From positions 37,587-101,586 of the forward strand of contig NZ_BJXA01000028.1 in the NCBI RefSeq assembly GCF_007990755.1: DNA of 64,000 nt, in the 5' to 3' direction. The stretch is from Nocardia ninae NBRC 108245. Lineage in GTDB: Bacteria; Actinomycetota; Actinomycetes; Mycobacteriales; Mycobacteriaceae. Below the pieces are notes generated by a model. The model was given only the letters and a program-made list of their open reading frames with translations, was not told the DNA's origin and did not search any database. The position numbers and the translations under genes were made by a program. The stretch's first letter is position 1. The number at the start of each line of letters is the position of its first letter. Below, piece after piece: positions 23,901 through 32,900 of this stretch.

Positions 23901-26900
23901 GCTCGCCGCAGCTGCATCTGCCGTTCAGCATCGGCGCCGTCGACATCCTCGGTCCGCTGCCCGCCACCTGTTTCTCGCACGTGGTCGTGCGGAGGTCCAC
24001 GGCGACCGGCACCAAGCTCGACGTCCGCGTCATCGACGAGTCCGGCCGGATCGTCCTGCGCGTGACGGATATGTGGTTGCGGCCGTGGCGCCCCGCGGCG
24101 CCGGTGGACGACGATATCGACGCCGGCACGTACTTCCGCCCCGAGTGGGTGACCGCACAGCCACGCGGCCACCGCGACCCCGGCGCCACACTCGTGCTCG
24201 CCCCCACCGGTACGGCGGCCGAGCAACTCGTCGCCGCACTCACCCGAGCGCAGGCTCGTCCGGTCCGTGCGCTGTACGCGGCGCCGGACGGCTCGCTCTC
24301 CTCGCTCGACGACGCGCAGCCCGCCGTTGATCCGCACTCCGACAACGACTTCGACGCGCTGCTGGCGGCCGGGCCGGTGGACACAGTGATCTATCTCTGC
24401 CCTGACCGGCCGTCCGGCGACGCCTCCGCTGAACAGGTAGCCGATCGGATCGAGCGTGGTGTGCTGCCGCTGTTCGGTCTCCTGCGCGCCCTGGTCCGTG
24501 CCGAGGACAAGCGGCGGGTTCGCGTCGTGTGCGCCTACCCGGACGCCGCCCCCGAGTACGCGGCGCTCGGTGGGCTGCTGCGCACCGTCGCGCGCGAGAG
24601 CACGCGGGTGTCCTACGTGCATGTCGGGCTGCCCGATGGTGATGCGAGTGCCGCCACGAAACTCGCTGCGCACGAAGCACTGTCCGAAATCGACTCCGCC
24701 GACGTGCGTTACGCGGACGACAGGCGAACTGCGCTGGAATGGCGGCGGTTCCGGCCCGAGCCTGAGGCCGCGTCCGGACTGCGAAGAAACGGGGTCTACC
24801 TGATCACCGGCGGCGGGGGCGGACTCGGACTGCTGGTCGCCCGCTGGCTGGCCGAGACGGTGGCCGCCCGCGTCGTGCTGGCCGGGCGATCGTCGCCCGA
24901 CGAGCGCGTGCGTGCCGCCCTTTCCCGAATCCAGGCGGTCGGTGGCGCGGCGAGTTTCGTCCAAGCGGACGTGTCGACAGCCGAGGGGGCCCAGACCGCG
25001 GTGCGGGCCGCCGATGCCGAATTCGGTGGGCTGCACGGAATTTTCCACTGCGCGGGCGTGCTCGCCGACGACTACCTCGTCCGGCAGGACGCCGCCGAGT
25101 TGCGCGCGGCGGTCGCCGGAAAAGTATTGGGCGCCATACGTATCGATGCCGCCACCGGCGACCGGCGACTCGACTTCCGGTGTTTGTTCTCCTCGGTCGC
25201 TGCCGTGCTCGGTAGCGCGGGACAAGCCCCGTACGCGTACGCCAACGCCTTCCTCGACCGCTACGCCGAGTCGCGCAACGCCGAGGGCCACCGCACCCTC
25301 GCGATCAACTGGCCGCTGTGGGCCGACGGCGGCATGAGCGTGGACGCTGAGGTATCCGAATGGCTCCTCAGCAATCTCGGGCTCCGTCCACTGCCGACCA
25401 GGCTCGGGCTCACCGCGCTGGGTGTCGCGCTCGCGAGCGGCGAGTCACGGCTGATGGTCGTCCCCGGTGACGGCGCCACGGTCGAGCGGCTACTCAGTGG
25501 CGCGCTCGACCGGCCGCGGGTGGCGACGGCGACCGAGTCACGGCCCGCCGTCTCGACGGACTCCGTGCAGCAGCTGCTGATCGCGGAGATCGCCGAGATC
25601 GGAAAGCTGGACCCCGGCCGAATCCGGCCGGACCGCGCCCTCGGCGACTACGGCTTCGACTCCCTGTCGCTCGGACGGCTCGCGAACCAGTTGGTGAAAC
25701 GTCTTGCGGTGGATATCACCCCGGCGCTGTTCTTCGAGTACACCACCGTGCAGGAGGTCGCGGCACACCTGGTGGAGACCTTTCCGACCGAGCTGGCCGA
25801 GGCCGGTGCGGCCGCTGAGCCCGACTGCGACCCGGCGCGGATCGCACGAGCAGCGAGTGCGCCGATCGGAGCGCGCGTCGCGTCGCGCTCGGAGCCGACC
25901 GTCCAGGATGTGACCGAAACCCGTCCCGCGGCAACACAAGCCGTCCCGACCGCAGGCCCGGAACCGATCGCGATCATCGGCATGCACGCCACTATGCCGG
26001 GCAGCCCCGATCCGGAAGCCTTCTGGCGCAACCTCATCGACGGCCGCGACCTCGTCACCGAGATTCCGGCGGACCGCTGGGACTGGCGCGAGAATTATCA
26101 CCCGACGCCGGGGCCGGGGCGGACGAACAGCAAGTGGGGTGGGTTCCTGCCGGACGTCGACCGGTTCGACGCGAAGTTCTTCGGCATCTCCCCCAAGGAA
26201 GCCCAGCTGATGGATCCGCAGCAGCGGCTCTTTCTGCAGACGACCTACCGTGCGATCGAGGACGCCGGATACCAGCCCGCCGACCTCGCCGCCGGCAGCA
26301 CCGGCTTGTTCGTCGGCGTGGGCTCGCACGACTACTACGACCTGCTCCGGGACGCAGGCGTGCCGGTCGAGGCCTACACGACCACGGGCCTGTTCCATGC
26401 CATCCTGGCCAACCGGGTCTCGTACCTGCTGGATCTGAAAGGGCCGAGCTTCCCGATCGACACCGCGTGCTCGAGCTCGCTGGTCGCACTGCGGTCGGCG
26501 ATCGAATCGCTGCGGGCGGGCAGCTGCGACACCGCCATCGTCGGCGGGGTGAATCTGCTGCTGGCGCCGATGGTCTACCTGTCGTTCGCCCGTGCGGGCA
26601 TGCTCAGCCCCACCGGTCGCTGCCGGACATTCGACGCGGCCGCCGACGGTTACGTGCGCGCCGAGGGCGTCGGGGCGCTGCTGCTCAAGCCGCTCTCGGC
26701 GGCCGAGCGCGACGGCGACCACATCCATGCCGTCGTCCGGGGCAGCGCGGTGAACCACGGCGGCAAAGTGAACACGCTGACCACCCCGAATCCCAACGCG
26801 CAGTCCGAGCTGATCGTGCGCGCCTTCGATGAAAGCGGCACCGATCCCGCCACTGTGGGCTACCTGGAGCTGCACGGCACCGGGACCGCACTCGGCGACC

Positions 26901-29900
26901 CGATCGAAATCAATGGCCTGCGACGTGCTTTCCGAGAGATTCGGGATCGCGCCGGGCTACCTCGCCTGACTGAGCCGACGACATTGCTCGGCTCGGTCAA
27001 ATCGATCATGGGGCATGCGGAAGCGGCCGCGGGCATCGCGGGCATATGCAAGGTGATCCTCGCGATGAAGCACGGCGCCATCCCGCCCAATCTGCATATC
27101 GACGAGATCAATCCGCAGATCAGGCTGGACGACAGTCCGTTCACGATTGTGCGCGGCAGGACCGAATGGCCACGTCGCACCGAGAACGGCACCGAACTCC
27201 CGCGCCGAGCGGGCGTCAGCTCCTTCGGCTTCGGTGGTGTCAACGGCCACGTGCTGCTCGAAGAGTATGTCGGGCAACCCCGGCCGCAGGAGCCGCCCGC
27301 GCAGCAGGTGTTCGTGCTTTCCGCCCGGTCGGTGGAGCAGCTGCGCGAGTACGCGCGCACGGTCGCCGACCGCTGCGAAACCGCCGGTCCCCCGGCCGAT
27401 ATCGCGTTCACCCTGCAGGTCGGTCGCGCGGCGCAACCGCACCGGCTCGCGGTGGTCACCGACTCGACCGGCGTGCTCGCCGACGAACTGCGGCAATTCG
27501 CGACGACGGGCTCGCCGGGCCCATGCGGCCGCTACGCCGTCGCGGACGACGACCAGGGCTCAGCGGCCGGCGAAGACCCGCACCGACTTGCCGACCGATG
27601 GGTGCACGGCGCGACGGTGGACTGGCAGGCGACCCACCGGGACCGCCGCCCGCGGCGGGTGAGCCTGCCGACGTATCCGTTTGCCCGAGAACGGCATTGG
27701 CTACCACAGCCGGAGACCGAACAGGTGCCACCGGCGGCGGAACCGGAGACCGATCAGGTGCCACCGACGCAGGAACCGCAGGCCAATTCCGCGGCCCGTC
27801 GGCTGGTCACCGGCCCCGGCGCGGCGGACGACGACGGGGGCACGGTGTTCAGCACCTATCTCGCCGCCTCCGATCGGCTCGTTCGCGAACATCGCATCCG
27901 CGGTTCGGCGGTGGTCGCGGGCGTGGTGCAGCTCGAACTCGCCGCTGCGGCGGTGGCCGCGCACCGGCCGGAGCACCGACACGCTACCGACGTGTGCTGG
28001 CTGCGTCCGCTGACGGTGCCGGACCCGGGGAGCACGGTGCTGATCCGGCTGACCGAGGACAGTGGCGACATCGTGCACGAGATCAGGACGGTCGAACACG
28101 GTGCGCCGGTGACACATTCGACCGGTCGCTGGGTACGGCACACCGGCGGAACACCGGACGTCGCGCCGCTCGAGCTCGACGCGGTCATCGAGAACTGCCA
28201 GGACAAGGTGGATTCCACCGGCATCTACCGGACCTTCGACGCCATCGGCATCGAGTACGGCCCGCTGTTCCGTGGCCTGCGCGCGGCGTGGATCGGCACC
28301 GGCGAACTCCTCGCCAGGTACACGGTCGAGGAGGCTCCCGGCGACCTGACCTACCGCTTCTCGCCGAGCGTGCTCGACGCCGCGCTACAGGCGATCACCG
28401 TGCTCGACGCCGCGGGTGACACCGGCATCGGCACCCGCCTGCCGTTCTCGGTGCAGTCGATCGAACTGATCTCGGCGCCACCGTCATCCGGGTACATCCG
28501 AGTCCGGGCACAGACGGGCAGCCACGACGTGCTGGTGCTCGACGAGCAGGGGCGCCCATGCGTCGTCCTGCGCGAAGTGGTGGTGCGCGCACAGCGGGAT
28601 CGGCTCGACGATGTCTTCTATCGTCCGTACTGGGTGCCCGAGGACCCGCCCGCGGGGCTCGCGCGACCGGATGGCAGCTGCTTGATCATCCATCCACCGC
28701 ACGCGTTCGGCCTGGATACCGCCCTCGCCACCTGGCACACCGGACCGGTCTGGCGGGTTCTCACCGGCAGGCAGAACCGCAGACTCGATGAACGGACCTG
28801 GGAGATCGACCCCGCCGATCCCGCCGACGGTTTGCGCGACTGCCTGCGCGAAGCGCGATCGATCCGGCACGTGTGGTTCCTCGGCGGCCTGCTGGCCGAT
28901 GACACCGCGGCCGACGACCCCGCGCTGGTGCGCAGGGGTGCGCCGCTGCTGTTCCGCACCGTCCGCGCGCTGGCCGAGACCGATCTGATCCAGCATGTCG
29001 AGTCGATCCGATCGGTGCTCAACGACTCCTCCGACGCCGCAGGGCGGTGCGTCGGAAACCCGGCGGCCGCCGCGCTCACCGGTCTGAGCAAGTCGCTCGC
29101 CCACGAGTTCCCCCGTGTCGGCGTGAACTGCGTCGATATCGGTATCCCGGCCGGACGGCAGCCGTCCCGGGCCGAACTGGCCGAGGTGGTCGACGCGCTG
29201 CGCGCCGAACCCGCCCGCCAGGACAACCGCGAAGTCGCTTTCGCCGGTACCCGCCGGCTGGTTCGCAGGCTGCGTCCGGTGGCCCTGCGGCCGACCACGC
29301 GCACGCCGTTCCGGCACGGCGGGAACTATCTGATCATCGGTGGCGCCGGCGGCATCGGATTCGCGCTCGCCGAGCATCTGGCGGCGACGCGGTCCGCTCG
29401 GCTGATCCTGGTGGGCCGCAGTCCGCAGGATCAGCGGATCGAGGACGCACTGGCCCGGCTGGTCCGACTCGGCGGGCAGGCAGGCTATTGGCCTGCGGAT
29501 GTCACCGACCGCGAGGCCATGCGCGCGGTGATCGCCAAGGCAAAGACCTGTGGACCGTTGCACGGTGTCGTGCATGCGGGAATGGTGTTGCGGGACGGGA
29601 TCATCGAGCGCATGCCCGATGACGCGTTCGACGCGGTCCTCGCGCCGAAGGCGCACGGCACCAGGGTGCTCGCCGAAGTCCTCGCCGACGAACCGCTGGA
29701 CTTCCTGCTCGTGCTGTCCTCGGTGCAAACGTTCACGGGTTCGGCGGGCCAGGCGAACTACGCGGCCGCGTCGAGCGCGCAAGACGCGTTCGCCCATCGG
29801 CTCGCGGTCACCTGTGGCTACCCGGTGCACATCGTCAACTGGGGGCCGTGGGCGGCCGTCGGCCGCGTGGCCGCCGCCGACTACCAGGACAGCTTGACCA

Positions 29901-32900
29901 CCAGGGGCTACCAACCGTTGTTGCCCGCGGACGGCATCGACGCGGTCGAGCGTGTTCTCGGCAGCGGCGAGCGCCAGCTGGCGGTGCTGCGGGCCGAGCG
30001 GACGGTGCTCGACACGATCGGTGTCCTGGCGGCGGGGACGGCCGAGCCGACCCCCGACATCGCGGTCTTCGACGCTGATCCAGCCGAGCGGCACGCCTTG
30101 GACGAATTCGTCGCCACCTCGCTCCGGCATTGCTTCGGCGGCCTCGGCCTGTTCACTCGACCGTACGAAAGCCACACGCGCACAGCATTGCTCGACCGGC
30201 TCGGCGCGCTGCCGAAGTATCGCCGGCTGGTCGATGCGCTGTTGCGCATCCTGGCTCGAAACGGTCTGGTCTCCGAGCGCGGCGAGCTCATCGTCGCCAG
30301 CGACACGACGACGACCCAGCCGACCCTCGATCCGGCCGGGTTGCACGCCAGGTTCCCGCGCCTCGGCGACCGGATCGACCTGGTCTCGCGCTGCCTCACC
30401 GCCCTGCCCGACGTGCTCACCGGCGCTATGCCCGCGACCGAGGTGCTGTTCCCGGACGGCTCGATGGCACAGGTGGCCGCGATCTATCGGGGCGAGCCAC
30501 AGGCCGAGTACTGCAACACGATTCTCGCTGAGCAGATCGCGCGGATGGCCACGTCTCGTCCGTTACGCGTGCTCGAGGTGGGCGCCGGAACCGGCGCGAC
30601 GAGCGAGCGGGTGCTCGACGCGCTCGGCGCGGCAGGGGTAGCCGCCGAGTACGAGGTCACCGATATTTCGGCTGCCCTCGTGCGGCATGTCGCAACCCGG
30701 CTGGACCGACCGAACCTCGACCTCCGGTTCCGGCGACTGGACATCGAACGCCCCGCGCAGGAGCAGGGCTTCGCGGCGGGCCACTACGACGTGGTCATCG
30801 CGGCGAACGTGCTGCACGCCACCGCCGACCTGGACGCCGTACTCGGTGAGATGAACCGATTGCTCACTCCGGGTGGGCGTCTCGTGCTCACCGAGGTGAC
30901 CGCGGTGCAGCCGTTCCACACGGTGACCTTCGGCCTGCTCGACGGTTGGTGGCGCGATCCAGATGAGACCCGCAGGCTGCCGGGTTCGCCGCTCCTCGAC
31001 ACGCACATGTGGCGTGGACGCCTGGAGGATGCCGGGTTCACCGGCGTGACCGTGCTCGGCGCGGGCAGCACTCCGGGATCGCTGAGCCAGCAGGTGCTGA
31101 TCGCCACCGGCGGCACCGAGCAATATCTGGTCCCGGTCGCCGATCCGGCGGTCGTACTGCCAGTGGAGGACTGTTCCACCGAGCCCGTCGGCGCCACACC
31201 GGTCGATACCGACCGGCTCGGCGAGATCGTGCGGACGGTGGTCACCGAGCGCGTCGCCGGGTGTCTCGGGGTCCGCGCCGCCGAGATCGACCAGCACACG
31301 CCGCTGTCCGATCTCGGGGTCGACTCGATCGTCGCGGTGGAGCTGACCAACCGGTTGAACGACGCGCTCGGCATCGTGCTCAAAACCATTGTCGTGTTCG
31401 ATCACCCGACGGTCGCCGACCTGTCGGCCTACATCGTGCAGCGCAACCCTGACCGCCTCGGTGAGCTGATTCCCGCGCCGACACCGACACGATCGGCAAC
31501 CCCGCCGACACCGCCGAAGCCGCTGACGACCACGCAGGCGAGGGCCGAATCCCACCTCACGCCAACGGATTCCGCGCCGATGCGGGCCGTCCGGTTCGAC
31601 CGCCCCGGTCATCCCCGGGAGCTTCGCATCGTGCCGATCGAGCCCGTGGACCCCGGCCCCGGTCAGGTGGAGGTGCAGGTCAAGGCCTTCCCGATCAACT
31701 TCTCGGACTTCTTGTTCGCCAAGGGCCTGTACCCAACGATGCCGGAGTTCCCGTGCACGCCGGGGGTAGAGGTGTCGGGCATCGTCCGCAGAGTGGGTTC
31801 CGATGTGCAGGGGTTCGCCGTCGGCGACGAGGTCATCGCGTTGACCGGACCCCAATTCGGCGGACAGGCGTCGGTGGTGGTCACCGACGCGGATTTCGTG
31901 GTCGCCAAGCCACCAGGCATCAGTCATGAGCAGGCGTGTGGCTTTCCGGTGGCCTTCCTGGCGATGTACCTCGCCTTCGAGCGGGCCGGGATCCAGCGGG
32001 GCGATCGGGTGCTCATCCCCTCCGCCACCGGGACTACGGGGCTGATCGCGATCCAGCTCGCGCGGCTCGCCGGAGCCGAGGTGATCGCCACCGCCGGCGC
32101 GCCGCACAAGATCGAATACCTGGCGCGGCTCGGCATTTCGGACGCCATCGACCATCAGCGCACCGATGTGGTGGCCGAGGTGCTGCGCCGTACCGGGGGC
32201 GCAGGCGTGGACGTCGTGATCAACACGCAGGCAGGCGAGGCGACGCAGCAGGGTCTGGACGTACTGGCACCGGAGGGCCGGTACGTGGAGATCGCGGTGT
32301 TCGGCCTCCAGGCGTCCGGCGGGTTCGATCTGTCCCGACTCGTCGACAACCAGAGCTTCCACAGTTTCAATACCAAGAAGTTCTTCCGCCGCCATCCCGA
32401 GCTGCGCGCCGAGTATTTGCGCATCGCCGCCGAGCATCTGGCGTCCGGCAAGGTCGTGCCCACCGTGGCGCATGTCGTCCCGTTCGACCGGGTCACGGAG
32501 GCCTATGCGCTGAAGGAGGACCGGGCGCTGATCGGCAGGGTCGTGGTCACCATGCCCGACCCGGAGGTCTGCGCCGAAACGGCTGCCGGCGCATCGCAGC
32601 CGTTCGACGAGGACACGGTGCGCAACAACGACATCGCGGTGATCGGCATGTCCGGTCGGTTCCCCGGCGCACCCGATGTCGGCGCTTTCTGGGACAACCT
32701 CGCGGCGGGCAACGGGTCGGTCCGTGAGGTTCCCCGCGACCGCTGGGCGGCCGAGGACTACTACGACCGGGATGGACGCCGGAGCGGAGCAACGAACTGC
32801 AAGTGGGGCGGTTTCCTCGATGACGTGTCCGGATTCGACGCCGGGTTCTTCGCCATCTCGGACGAGGAGGCGGCATACACCGACCCACAGCAACGGCTGT

